The translations under genes and the position numbers were made by a program. From a virus, in the IMG/VR virus record IMGVR_UViG_3300022896_000003, positions 1-43,000 of that record: a DNA stretch of 43,000 nucleotides; one strand, given 5' to 3'. Numbering within the stretch: position 1 is the stretch's first letter; each line of letters starts with the position of its first letter. Positions 23,733-30,628 of the stretch are shown here, piece after piece. The notes under the pieces were generated by a model. That model was not told the DNA's origin. It did not search any database and worked only from the letters and a program-made list of their open reading frames with translations.

Positions 23733-24004
23733 AAAAACCACTTCTTTCCTCCGAGGATAAAATTTTCCTCAAATGCGAACAAAACCATGACCTCCCCGAC
23801 TCCATTGACTTCACGCGCTTCTTAATCAAGTCGCTGATCGTCTGCATCCTTATCGCCGGGGCTGCTTCCTACGCTGTTATCTGGCTCTCAGGACCGGTTA
23901 TAAACAAGATACCGGACTACATGAGGTTCCGGGTGTTCTGCTGGTTTATGTGCTTTGTGGCTATCGGTGTTTTGGTGTGGGTGGTTAAAGGGTTGAGGAA
24001 ATGA
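23729..24004 (+). CDS. Two-pass membrane protein
   Basis: A 91-residue protein with two hydrophobic helices, about 28-50 (LIVCILIAGAASYAVIW) and 66-85 (VFCWFMCFVAIGVLVWVV). Short basic ends. No signal peptide. Could be an early membrane effector such as an exclusion protein; not near the lysis genes. Confidence 0.6.
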   Translation: MKKPLLSSEDKIFLKCEQNHDLPDSIDFTRFLIKSLIVCILIAGAASYAVIWLSGPVINKIPDYMRFRVFCWFMCFVAIGVLVWVVKGLRK

Positions 24005-24279
24005 AAGTACTGAGTCTTGTTTTAAAAGGTAAATGGTTCCGAATGATTGAGTCGGGTATAAAGACCGAGGAATACCGAAATATTACCAATTATTGGCAGA
24101 AAAGACTTTCGAAATATACATTCGATGCGGTTGTATTCTATCATGGTTATTCGAAAGGTAGGCCTGAAATGACATTTAGAATAGAATCTATCATTCATGG
24201 AGATTTTGGAAAGACAGAATGGGGCGCTGAATCTTGCACAAGATACTTTGTAATTAAACTAGGAGAACGTATAGCATGA
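24001..24279 (+). CDS. ASCH-domain protein
   Basis: A 92-residue ASCH-like beta barrel: MKVLSLVLKGKWFRMIESGI is the conserved first strand/helix, followed by KTEEYRNITNYWQKR and the strand FDAVVFYHGY. ASCH domains bind RNA or modified nucleotides, and phage examples are common. Translationally coupled to the genes on both sides. Confidence 0.75.
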   Translation: MKVLSLVLKGKWFRMIESGIKTEEYRNITNYWQKRLSKYTFDAVVFYHGYSKGRPEMTFRIESIIHGDFGKTEWGAESCTRYFVIKLGERIA

Positions 24280-24623
24280 AACTCGTAAACGGCAAATTCT
24301 ACGAAGGTGACAAGGTCGTGCCGCTTGAATTCGGAAACAAAGAGCAGATACGATTGATTCGTAAGGCAGATGAAAAGATTGAAAGCCTAAAAGGTGATGG
24401 TTTATTCATAGAAACTCATATTCACCCAAACCAAAAAGGTATATGGGTTGTGTGGGCTGAGTTCGAATGCGTTTGCGGTGTTAGCTTTCAAATGTCTTCT
24501 CCCTGTGATGATGGTGAAGACGCCGATGCTATCTCAGGAACATACAAATGTAAGTCCTGTAAGAAGAAATACATAGTAGACGAAGATCCAGATATGGGAG
24601 AATTTTATATCAAATTCGCATGA
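24276..24623 (+). CDS. Zinc-ribbon protein
   Basis: A 115-residue protein starting MKLVNGKFYEGDKVVPL. CVCGVS and CKSCKKKY near residues 66-96 make a Cys4 zinc ribbon with an acidic insertion between the pairs. N-terminal half is strand-rich. Function unknown. Confidence 0.6.
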   Translation: MKLVNGKFYEGDKVVPLEFGNKEQIRLIRKADEKIESLKGDGLFIETHIHPNQKGIWVVWAEFECVCGVSFQMSSPCDDGEDADAISGTYKCKSCKKKYIVDEDPDMGEFYIKFA

Positions 24624-24784
24624 AACACACTCCCACCCCAAAGAAGCAGCAACACAAAAGCGCTGTAAGAGATCAGGAAATGAACGGATTTAGGTACGAT
24701 CTACGATTTTGGAGTTCTACCGATGTTAAGGACTGGTATCAGGGACTTTCAAAAGTAGCAAAGAAGTCGAAGCCACTATTCTAA
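24620..24784 (+). CDS. Small basic protein
   Basis: A 54-residue frame starting MKHTPTPKKQQHK, Lys/Gln-rich, with RYDLRFWSSTDVKDWYQGL in the middle. Its ATG overlaps the previous stop, and it is followed directly by a terminator, so it ends the first early transcription unit. Confidence 0.55.
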   Translation: MKHTPTPKKQQHKSAVRDQEMNGFRYDLRFWSSTDVKDWYQGLSKVAKKSKPLF

Positions 24785-24786
24785 CC

Positions 24787-24860
24787 CCTCTCCTCACCAC
24801 CCGAAACGACCTGGGAGGAAGTACGGGAGAACGGAGACGCCGGGGTGAGGGAGGGTTTTT
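24787..24860 (+). terminator. Terminator after the first early unit
   Basis: CCTCTCCTCACC (24787-24798) pairs with GGTGAGGGAGGG (24844-24855), with one mismatch, and five T follow. The loop of 45 bases is long and may fold itself. It ends the unit that began at the early promoter. Confidence 0.6.
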
Positions 24861-24873
24861 AAACGATAAAGCT

Positions 24874-25080
24874 ATGAGAAAGATCAGGGAACGAGAATTA
24901 ACACCGCCGTTTATGACGAAGGTACAATTGGAGACAGGATCGAAACTACCGTCTATAAACGATTTGGCGACCTGTAGCGCCCTACTTCAAAAGAAGATAC
25001 TCAAGAGTAAGAACAAGGGTAAAAAGCATCTCATGAAGGAAATACGGCAGGAAATTGAATGGTTAATTAATGCTTTATGA
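24874..25080 (+). CDS. Small basic hypothetical protein
   Basis: A 68-residue Lys-rich helical protein starting MRKIRERELTPPFMTK. It begins just beyond a terminator, so it depends on readthrough or an unseen promoter. Overlaps the GNAT-like gene by 4 bases. No family recognised. Confidence 0.55.
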   Translation: MRKIRERELTPPFMTKVQLETGSKLPSINDLATCSALLQKKILKSKNKGKKHLMKEIRQEIEWLINAL

Positions 25081-25424
25081 TAACAACACACGCACTTGAA
25101 TTCGAAGCAAGGCCTTGGGAGCCTTCTTTATCGATACGCGGTCAAAGAGACTATGCGGAATTCAGGGTAGGCACCTGTGAGGGCTTGTGGTCAACCATTG
25201 ACGATGCATATCAAATCTTGGTAATAACTAATCATGCCCCTGGCAATGGTCACCTGACAGATGTATTTGAATGGTTTGAGAACTCGTGTAAACGGGATGG
25301 CAAGCACCTCAGGATTTTAGAGGTATGGAACCAAGGATTTCGTAAACACCTGATCGAGAAGCGAGGATTTAAGCCAGACGGAGGGGATAACTTGATTAAG
25401 AAATTGAAGGCAATGAAAAAATAA
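25077..25424 (+). CDS. GNAT-like acetyltransferase domain protein
   Basis: A 115-residue protein. APGNGHLTDVFEWFENSCKR (about 59-78) resembles GNAT motif A (acetyl-CoA pyrophosphate loop and helix), and NQGFRKHLIEKRGFK (about 89-103) resembles motif B. It is shorter than the usual 140-180 residues, lacking part of the N-terminal strands. Might modify a host or phage protein. Moderate confidence only. Confidence 0.55.
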   Translation: MITTHALEFEARPWEPSLSIRGQRDYAEFRVGTCEGLWSTIDDAYQILVITNHAPGNGHLTDVFEWFENSCKRDGKHLRILEVWNQGFRKHLIEKRGFKPDGGDNLIKKLKAMKK

Positions 25425-25469
25425 TCCTCCTTTTTGTTTGGAGAATCTGAGAAGAGAAGTAAATTGGTC

Positions 25470-25500
25470 TTTGAATTGTAACTGATTCGCTCTACCTTTG
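25470..25500 (+). promoter_or_regulatory. Strong promoter for the structured RNA
   Basis: TTTG (25470-25473), 19-nt spacer and TACCTTTG (25493-25500) match the Bacteroidota -33/-7 consensus exactly. No start codon with a good frame follows; the structured segment begins within 25 bases. It drives the predicted non-coding RNA. Confidence 0.8.
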
Positions 25501-25506
25501 TATCGG

Positions 25507-25725
25507 TTTCTGAAGAAATTGTATAAAAGCCTTAGTGCAGCGGGAGTAGAGCCCCAACGTGCTGAGGCTTTTATCTTTAACGGCCTTCCGCTCTACAGGG
25601 CCACTCTCAGCAGTCAGCATAGCCGATCCAAGGTAAGAAGTCCCCGCTATAACACTTGTAAGACCTTAGCGCGGCATCCTGTTAAATCATGGCAAGCGTT
25701 CGCAACTTGACAGCCCCATGAGCCA
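25507..25725 (+). ncRNA. Predicted structured RNA with pseudoknot, family unknown
   Basis: ATAAAAGCCT (25523-25532) pairs with AGGCTTTTAT (25565-25574), with inner GCA/TGC and GGG/CCC pairs. The apical loop GTAGAGC (25546-25552) is complementary to GCTCTAC at 25590-25596, making a seven-pair pseudoknot. Further helices are CGCTA/TAGCG (about 25648-25674) and CATGG/CCATG (25688-25692 with 25716-25720). The transcript would be about 210-220 nt. No long open frame follows an ATG. I do not recognise it as tmRNA, 6S, RNase P or a riboswitch. Confidence 0.6.
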
Positions 25726-25767
25726 AAACAACAACTATACGGAAACTTCAGGTGATTGAATTTGTGT

Positions 25768-25817
25768 CAGGAAACTGGTTTACTTCCTTTAGGGGTAGGG
25801 GTAAACTTGTTTTCTGG
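25768..25817. repeat. Imperfect inverted repeat downstream of the RNA
   Basis: CAGGAAACTGGTTTAC (25768-25783) and GTAAACTTGTTTTCTGG (25801-25817) are inverted copies with mismatches around a G/T-rich loop. No T tract follows. Could be the 3' end or processing site of the upstream RNA. Confidence 0.4.
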
Positions 25818-25896
25818 CCTTCGTCCTTCCGTTTTCTTAGGCTCTTGAATATCACTTTTTTTAAATACTGAAAATAAATATTGATACATAGGTACC

Positions 25897-25920
25897 GTAT
25901 TATACGTATTATACGTATAC
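25897..25920 (+). promoter_or_regulatory. Operator of two ATACGTAT palindromes
   Basis: GTATTATAC is repeated at 25897-25905 and 25906-25914 and is followed by GTATAC. This creates two ATACGTAT palindromes (25902-25909 and 25911-25918) at 9-bp spacing, directly before an RHH gene. Such short palindromes are typical of RHH autoregulatory operators. A weak TTG-N19-TACGTATT promoter could overlap. Confidence 0.6.
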
Positions 25921-25926
25921 TTGTGT

Positions 25927-26079
25927 ATGAGAAAAGAAATAGACTTAACAAAAGAGCAATTGCGTGATATAAAAATACTCGCTGCTCACGACGGTACGAA
26001 TGCAAAAAACTATATCGAAACATTAGTTGCAATTCATATCGAGAAAGTAAGATCAGGGACGCGCAACATTTTAAAATAG
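25927..26079 (+). CDS. Ribbon-helix-helix-like protein, second copy type
   Basis: A 50-residue protein starting MRKEIDLTKEQLRDIK. The short strand (KEIDL) followed by two helices (TKEQLRDIKILAAHD and NAKNYIETLVAIHIEKVR) matches the RHH pattern. It lies six bases after the ATACGTAT palindromes, suggesting autoregulation. It heads an operon with a 183-residue helical protein. An antitoxin-like role is possible but the downstream gene does not resemble a known toxin. Confidence 0.6.
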   Translation: MRKEIDLTKEQLRDIKILAAHDGTNAKNYIETLVAIHIEKVRSGTRNILK

Positions 26080-26087
26080 TGTTTTTT

Positions 26088-26639
26088 ATGGGAACTCCTT
26101 TACATCAAATTGTTAAGAATCATCCTGAGCATGCAAGTACAATTGCTAAGCGTCAGGAGATAATTTCAAGGTTGAATGACGCACAGTTAAAACTTTCAGC
26201 ACAAATTAAAAACGGACCTGAAAGGCATCGACTGATAATAGAAAAAGATGAATTGGTCTCAGAGTTGAGAGAAATTAACAAAGACATAAGACAGAACGGT
26301 GCAAATGTTGCTTCCTTTTTTATGGAGGTTGTTACCGAATCGTTACCGGACTCTGTACGTCATCTTGTTTTGCATGAAGCTGATCGTCGTCAAAAGGGGG
26401 AACCTCCTAAAAGAGTATCACTCTATACAGAAGAAGAACAAAACGCACTGGATTACCATGTCCAACTTGATCGTCAATACAAGGAATTGCGAAAGAAGGT
26501 TTTTGAAATAAAAAAATGGATCGACGAGAAAATGCCGAATCTTAAAGGTTCATTGAATCAAAATGAGTATATGGTAAGGGCTCAGATAACAAAAGCATAC
26601 AGCAAGATTTTGCAAATACTCAATGATAAACAATCATGA
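26088..26639 (+). CDS. Helical hypothetical protein
   Basis: A 183-residue almost entirely helical protein starting MGTPLHQIVKNHPEH. Coiled-coil segments lie about 20-60 (QEIISRLNDAQLKLSAQIK) and 115-150. A GTG nine bases upstream overlaps the previous stop and is an alternative start. It lies in an operon with an RHH protein; unknown function. Confidence 0.6.
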   Translation: MGTPLHQIVKNHPEHASTIAKRQEIISRLNDAQLKLSAQIKNGPERHRLIIEKDELVSELREINKDIRQNGANVASFFMEVVTESLPDSVRHLVLHEADRRQKGEPPKRVSLYTEEEQNALDYHVQLDRQYKELRKKVFEIKKWIDEKMPNLKGSLNQNEYMVRAQITKAYSKILQILNDKQS

Positions 26640-26812
26640 AAATAAAAGTTGAATTAACAAAGGATCAGAGGCAAGAGATAAAACACGCTGCCCATGATTA
26701 TGCTAATCCTAAGACTAAAGTAATACAAAGTTACTGTCGTCTGCATGATGCTTTCCAAGCAGGTGCTTTATTTGCTATTCAATCAATCAGGGATAAAAAA
26801 CTCATCATATGA
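26636..26812 (+). CDS. Small hypothetical protein related to the RHH N-terminus
   Basis: A 58-residue frame starting MKIKVELTKDQRQEIK. The opening resembles that of the RHH protein at 25927 (LTK-Q---IK-AAHD in both), then diverges (QAGALFAIQSIRDKK). ATGA overlaps on both sides. Possibly a duplicated or partner DNA-binding protein. Confidence 0.55.
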   Translation: MKIKVELTKDQRQEIKHAAHDYANPKTKVIQSYCRLHDAFQAGALFAIQSIRDKKLII

Positions 26813-27417
26813 AAGACTTCGACGACTTCTACATTCAATTAATCGAAGACCAAGTATGGTTTGAAAACGCGAGTTTACATCACAAGCCAGAAACCTTTGA
26901 ATCCGTAGCCCGGAAAGTATGGACGTTGGGGCTTGCTGACTTTGAAGCGTTCAAATCCTGCCCTATGCGGGAACACCGGATGCACGTGTACAACAAGGTA
27001 AGCAAGCTACCACATGACAAACCTAAAGTAGATTGGGTTGCTAAAGCGTTACAGGAACAGGAAGCGGAGAAGAAAGCTAAGCAAGAAAAGGAAGAACCCC
27101 CGCTAGTCCGTGGTAGTGAGCAGTACTTGAAACGTACACAGGAATTTCTTGATGCCCTGCGAGCTTGTGAAGAGCCTAAGCGTGTAGCTCCTGTATCTGC
27201 AAAAGAAAGAATGGATGCTGAAAACTTAAGACCGAAGCCGTTTGACATTCGGGAACCAAGCCAGGAAGAAAAGATCCGCGCCGCTCAGAATCATTTAGCG
27301 ATGGCATTGAAGGCTAGGACAAAGATGTTCCGTGAGAAGTATCCGGACGGAACGGTGAAGGAGCTGCAAAAATATCTAAAGCAATTTAAGAACATCGACA
27401 ATCCGTTTAATCTTTAA
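26809..27417 (+). CDS. Hypothetical protein, charged helical
   Basis: A 202-residue protein starting MKDFDDFYIQLIEDQVW. A folded N-terminus (to about 70), a Glu/Lys-rich linker (QEQEAEKKAKQEKEE), then a helical C-terminus. No domain recognised. The largest protein of the early block. Confidence 0.65.
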   Translation: MKDFDDFYIQLIEDQVWFENASLHHKPETFESVARKVWTLGLADFEAFKSCPMREHRMHVYNKVSKLPHDKPKVDWVAKALQEQEAEKKAKQEKEEPPLVRGSEQYLKRTQEFLDALRACEEPKRVAPVSAKERMDAENLRPKPFDIREPSQEEKIRAAQNHLAMALKARTKMFREKYPDGTVKELQKYLKQFKNIDNPFNL

Positions 27418-27421
27418 TGAT

Positions 27422-27667
27422 ATGCCAAAACTAAAAGGACTCCCAGCGACAGTGCCCATTCATGAAGTATACAATGCGTTCCGGTTTGGATTTTACGCGG
27501 GGTGTAAATTTTCCCAACAGAGCACATCAAATGATGATAACAGTTATTTGAACATTAAACGACTTGAGTATCTTAAAAAGAGATTCAATTTCGAGCCACC
27601 GGGAGAAATGTGTAACCCACAACCATACAAAGGATTTACGAAGAATGGATCGAACTCCAAAATTTAA
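27422..27667 (+). CDS. Hypothetical protein
   Basis: An 81-residue protein starting MPKLKGLPATVPIHEVY, with an amphipathic N-terminal helix (NAFRFGFYAGCKFSQ) recalling many small phage early proteins. No family. Confidence 0.5.
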   Translation: MPKLKGLPATVPIHEVYNAFRFGFYAGCKFSQQSTSNDDNSYLNIKRLEYLKKRFNFEPPGEMCNPQPYKGFTKNGSNSKI

Positions 27668-27673
27668 TGAAGG

Positions 27674-28003
27674 ATGAAAGACTATAAACAAATATTTAGG
27701 TCTGAACAAATGGAAGGAAAGACCATTGCAAAGGCGAATGAGTCCAACGGAAATTTATATCTGATTTTTACTGACGATACATTCGTGTGCATCGCCCCAG
27801 GCGAAGAGGATGTAGAAGTCGCGTATTGGGACATGAATCTTCTGCCTACTTATCGAAACGTGTTTGATTTAAACCAGGCAGGTTTTATTGAAGATGACGA
27901 ATTCGAAAGACTTCAAAAAATGTTCGTCGAGCAGGAGCAGAAAGAACAGGAGATAAAGGACCGTGAAGCCCTGGCGCGATTGAAAGCGAAGTACGAGAAA
28001 TGA
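27674..28003 (+). CDS. Hypothetical protein
   Basis: A 109-residue protein starting MKDYKQIFRSEQMEGK. The N-terminal beta part (GNLYLIFTDDTFVCIAPGEE) is followed by a coiled-coil tail rich in Glu, Gln and Lys. Similar small phage proteins of this layout exist but function is unknown. Confidence 0.6.
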   Translation: MKDYKQIFRSEQMEGKTIAKANESNGNLYLIFTDDTFVCIAPGEEDVEVAYWDMNLLPTYRNVFDLNQAGFIEDDEFERLQKMFVEQEQKEQEIKDREALARLKAKYEK

Positions 28004-28052
28004 AGGACTAATTTTTAACCCTGCTCTCTCTGAGGGCGCAAAGAAAAGAAAG

Positions 28053-28190
28053 ATGAGAAAACTAATGAAATTATTTCGAATCATATGTGGATACTGCGGT
28101 GATGACATTGACGAAAAGGGTCAAGACAACATGTCCACAACAAACAGTCCCATGTGCGAAGACTGTCATAAGCTAATAAAACAGGCATAA
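28053..28190 (+). CDS. Tiny zinc-knuckle protein
   Basis: A 45-residue frame starting MRKLMKLFRIICGYCG, with CGYC and CEDC pairs 26 residues apart, so a four-Cys zinc site. Preceded by AAGAAAAGAAAG. Unknown role. Confidence 0.55.
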   Translation: MRKLMKLFRIICGYCGDDIDEKGQDNMSTTNSPMCEDCHKLIKQA

Positions 28191-28193
28191 ACG

Positions 28194-28421
28194 ATGAACC
28201 AAAAAACGTTTGACAATTTCAACAAGAACCTAAACGCTCAACTTGAGAAAGGCGAGGAAGGGCATCAGAAATTAATCGCGATGATTCAGAAAGAATTCGA
28301 GCATTTGCATTATCAGCCTTTCCGCGCATCCGTGGAGCACTTTCTTGAAACCGGGACTGTAAACGGAAGTCTGTTGCTTGCTATCCTATCTGTAATGCAA
28401 AAACATCAAGAGAAAAGATGA
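28194..28421 (+). CDS. Small helical hypothetical protein
   Basis: A 75-residue protein starting MNQKTFDNFNKNLNAQL, mostly helical. Overlaps the next gene by 4 bases. No family recognised. Confidence 0.55.
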   Translation: MNQKTFDNFNKNLNAQLEKGEEGHQKLIAMIQKEFEHLHYQPFRASVEHFLETGTVNGSLLLAILSVMQKHQEKR

Positions 28422-28627
28422 TAACACACTCGGAAGGAATAACCACAATTCAGTGCGACAAGTGCAAAGTTACTTCCTTGGCTGGATCATCTTGGTACAA
28501 CGAGGTGTTTTTTCAAGAGGGATGGCTTTTACATAAGGGGCGTAAATACGAACATCTGTGCCGCGAATGCCTAAGCCCGAAAGCGCGCCGAGCAATGGAC
28601 TTCGTAAAGGAAAAGTTTGGAATGTGA
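28418..28627 (+). CDS. Small zinc-finger-like protein
   Basis: A 69-residue protein with CDKC (13-16) and CREC (about 48-51) separated by an aromatic-rich loop, then a helical tail (ARRAMDFVKEKFGM). Likely a Cys4 zinc-binding fold. Role unknown. Confidence 0.6.
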   Translation: MITHSEGITTIQCDKCKVTSLAGSSWYNEVFFQEGWLLHKGRKYEHLCRECLSPKARRAMDFVKEKFGM

Positions 28628-28657
28628 TTTTTTGAACCAACAAAACCATAAAGGAAG

Positions 28658-28954
28658 ATGAAAGATCTAGAGCAAGAGGCAAGTAAAGCCGCGAACGAAG
28701 AAACCGGCTATGAACTCAGTGAAACACACAGGATTTTCAAAAAGGGTTACATCGCCGGAGCGCTGGCAGAGCGAAAGAAACTTATCGATGAGGTTATTTC
28801 CGAGATTAAAAACCTTGAAAACTATACGCTTTGGTGGGACGACGATGTAGCCAACGGTCAGGCGGTTCAGGTTGCAAAAGGCGCTTACAAATGGCTTTAC
28901 TCTAAAATAGAACCAATGAAATTAGAGAGCATCACACCTAAAGATAACCCATGA
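28658..28954 (+). CDS. Hypothetical protein
   Basis: A 98-residue protein starting MKDLEQEASKAANEETG. The segment HRIFKKGYIAGALAERKK (about 24-41) is a common motif in small phage proteins of unknown function, and YTLWWDDDVANG follows. Its stop overlaps the start of the candidate spanin. Confidence 0.6.
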   Translation: MKDLEQEASKAANEETGYELSETHRIFKKGYIAGALAERKKLIDEVISEIKNLENYTLWWDDDVANGQAVQVAKGAYKWLYSKIEPMKLESITPKDNP

Positions 28955-29373
28955 AAACCATCGCCGCAACCCTCGCCATACTTCTAGGACTAAGCAACTG
29001 CGGTCCAGCGTCTAAACTTCGCCGGGCTGAAAGACTCATTAACCAGGCCGAACAAGCCGGTTACACCTGGAAGATTGACACGGTGACCGTTAAAGTACCT
29101 GTAATTGTCACAGAAACAAGGCTAGATTCGATTTTGGTCGTAAAACCGGGCGATACCGTGGTTTTGACTAAAGATCGCTTAAAAGTCAAATACGTGCGTT
29201 TAGGGGCTGACACCGTTTTCCTGGAAGCTGAGTGCGCTGCCGACACGATTTACAAGGAAGTCCCGGTCCGGATTGAAAAGATGATCGCCGCAAAGTGCAA
29301 TCCTTGGTGGTGGCTGTTAGTTGCGGCTATAGTAGGTGTCGTTTTTGGAATGTTTTTGATGAGGCGAAAATAA
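28951..29373 (+). CDS. Candidate unimolecular spanin (lipoprotein with C-terminal membrane anchor)
   Basis: A 140-residue protein. A lipoprotein signal MKTIAATLAILLGLSNC (lipid-attached Cys17), a strand-rich periplasmic region with repeated D-T-V/D-S-I segments (43-100), and a C-terminal transmembrane helix (about 118-136) ending in RRK. This outer-lipid plus inner-membrane anchor layout defines u-spanins, which fuse the two membranes in the last step of lysis. It is not next to the amidase but in the early block on the opposite strand, so its timing is puzzling. Confidence 0.6.
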   Translation: MKTIAATLAILLGLSNCGPASKLRRAERLINQAEQAGYTWKIDTVTVKVPVIVTETRLDSILVVKPGDTVVLTKDRLKVKYVRLGADTVFLEAECAADTIYKEVPVRIEKMIAAKCNPWWWLLVAAIVGVVFGMFLMRRK

Positions 29374-29394
29374 ATACTAACAACCATGCATCTT

Positions 29395-29402
29395 TTACGT
29401 AA
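29395..29402. promoter_or_regulatory. TTACGTAA palindrome before an RHH gene
   Basis: A perfect 8-bp palindrome with the ACGT core, 20 bases before the RHH start. TATATTTA at 29411-29418 resembles a -7 box, though no good -33 box precedes it. Possible autoregulatory operator. Confidence 0.4.
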
Positions 29403-29422
29403 GTCGTGCGTATATTTACAGC

Positions 29423-29578
29423 ATGGAAAAAATAAGAAAAGAAGTTTATCTCGACCCCGCTGTAGTTGCGGCGCTTGAAACAATAGCCGGAAGCCAGAAC
29501 AGGAAAACAAAAAACTTGATGGAAAATGTTTTGATCTCATTCGCTTTGAACAACGCAATTAAATCCAAAAAGAAATGA
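29423..29578 (+). CDS. Ribbon-helix-helix-like protein, third
   Basis: A 51-residue basic protein starting MEKIRKEVYLDPAVVAALE. Strand KEVYL, helix A (DPAVVAALETIAG), helix B (RKTKNLMENVLISFALNNA) fit the RHH fold. Its TGA overlaps the next start. Probably an autoregulated transcription factor of the second half of the early block. Confidence 0.6.
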   Translation: MEKIRKEVYLDPAVVAALETIAGSQNRKTKNLMENVLISFALNNAIKSKKK

Positions 29579-29781
29579 AAACCCTCACAGAAACCGTAAT
29601 GGAAAACATTTTCTGCATCAACAACGACCGAGAAAGCATCGTGCTAAAAGGTCATGAGATCACAACACAGTGCCATCCTATTGACTTTCACACGGAGTTT
29701 AAGGTAAGGTCAGGAGATGACGCTAAATGGTTTGATACCCTGGAAGAATCTATTGATTACATTAACGAACTGGAAGCATGA
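29575..29781 (+). CDS. Hypothetical protein
   Basis: A 68-residue acidic protein starting MKTLTETVMENIFCINN, with alternating strands (SIVLKGHEITTQ) and a C-terminal helix (LEESIDYINELEA). Overlaps neighbours by 4 bases. No family recognised. Confidence 0.55.
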   Translation: MKTLTETVMENIFCINNDRESIVLKGHEITTQCHPIDFHTEFKVRSGDDAKWFDTLEESIDYINELEA

Positions 29782-30281
29782 ACAAAACAAAACACACCCC
29801 CGGACCTTGGAAACTCCATGAATGGGAAGACGGATGCTATGATGTATTACCTAACAACGGTGAAAGGCTTCATGTTTTAGCTATATTAAGATTGTGCTAT
29901 AACAAAGCCGATGCCCAACTTATTGCAGACGCGCCCCGGTTAGCCGAAGAGAACGCAAAGCTGAAAGAGGAATTAGAAGAAAGCAAGTATGAAACAGTTC
30001 AATGTACCTATTGCGGTCCTGGGGGCACTATACAAAAAGGCGATGATGAATTAATATGTCCTCATTGTCATGGCAGTGAAAAATTGAAAGTATTGCGCTG
30101 GGAACCTAAAGAACTCTCAGACCTCAAACAGATCAACGCCGAGTTAGTGAAATGCCTGAAATCATTTGTGGATGATGCTGAGGCATTGATGCAAAACGCT
30201 GGGCATAATACATCTTTTCCGATTAGAGACGCTAAAAAATTAATCAATGCTACGAACGATAATACCACAAAGATCGCCTGA
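29778..30281 (+). CDS. HTPGPW-type phage protein with zinc ribbon
   Basis: A 167-residue protein whose N-terminus (KHTPGPWKLHEWEDGCYDV) and DAQLIADAPRLAEEN are the hallmark of a widespread phage family of unknown role. It is followed by a Cys4 motif (CTYCGPGG ... CPHCHG), DnaJ-like in spacing, and a helical C-terminus. The zinc module is inserted in the usual coiled-coil portion. Confidence 0.7.
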   Translation: MNKTKHTPGPWKLHEWEDGCYDVLPNNGERLHVLAILRLCYNKADAQLIADAPRLAEENAKLKEELEESKYETVQCTYCGPGGTIQKGDDELICPHCHGSEKLKVLRWEPKELSDLKQINAELVKCLKSFVDDAEALMQNAGHNTSFPIRDAKKLINATNDNTTKIA

Positions 30282-30291
30282 AAGAAAAGGT

Positions 30292-30426
30292 ATGTGTCGC
30301 CGTTGTGTGTTTAGTGACAAGGCGCAACAACAGACGTGCGGTTTCTATGGATCTAAATCAATGTTAGTCGCCAGAAATTGCGCAGGACCATTTGAATCAG
30401 CAATCAATAAAGCCAAAGCACAATGA
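30292..30426 (+). CDS. Small Cys-rich protein
   Basis: A 44-residue frame starting MCRRCVFSDKAQQQ, with Cys at 2, 5, 16 and 30. Its TGA overlaps the next ATG. Possibly a zinc knuckle; unknown role. Confidence 0.5.
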   Translation: MCRRCVFSDKAQQQTCGFYGSKSMLVARNCAGPFESAINKAKAQ

Positions 30427-30617
30427 AAGACATTGAAAAACTAACACTATCGGAACTTCGTGGACTCATTGCCTGCGCTCGTTATCAGCTTCGTTCATGT
30501 GATTTAACCTACACGGAAATAGCAAAACGTCTAGATCAGATACAGGAATTACACGCTGAGATTCGACGCCGTAAGATTGTGAACATTACTCCAGCACCTT
30601 TAAATTTATCCATCTAA
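30423..30617 (+). CDS. Small helical protein
   Basis: A 64-residue protein starting MKDIEKLTLSELRGLI. One amphipathic helical hairpin (LTYTEIAKRLDQIQELHAEIRRR), basic. No family. Confidence 0.5.
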   Translation: MKDIEKLTLSELRGLIACARYQLRSCDLTYTEIAKRLDQIQELHAEIRRRKIVNITPAPLNLSI

Positions 30618-30628
30618 AAAATAACTAT

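Larger units (their letters stand above)
25425..25926. other. Gene-free stretch with promoter, structured RNA and operator
   Basis: About 500 bases without a supportable protein gene. It contains the promoter at 25470-25500, the RNA structure from 25507, a hairpin at 25768-25817 and the ATACGTAT operator pair at 25897-25920. Confidence 0.7.

Noticed and set aside
25498-25710. Open frame beginning TTG-TAT-CGG after the strong promoter
   Set aside because: It begins inside the -7 box and has no ATG or GTG near the start. The same bases form the pseudoknotted structure, so a non-coding RNA explains them better.
25748-26032. 94-residue minus-strand frame with hydrophobic residues
   Set aside because: Overlaps the ATACGTAT operator and a good plus-strand RHH gene; its composition is that of AT-rich non-coding DNA.
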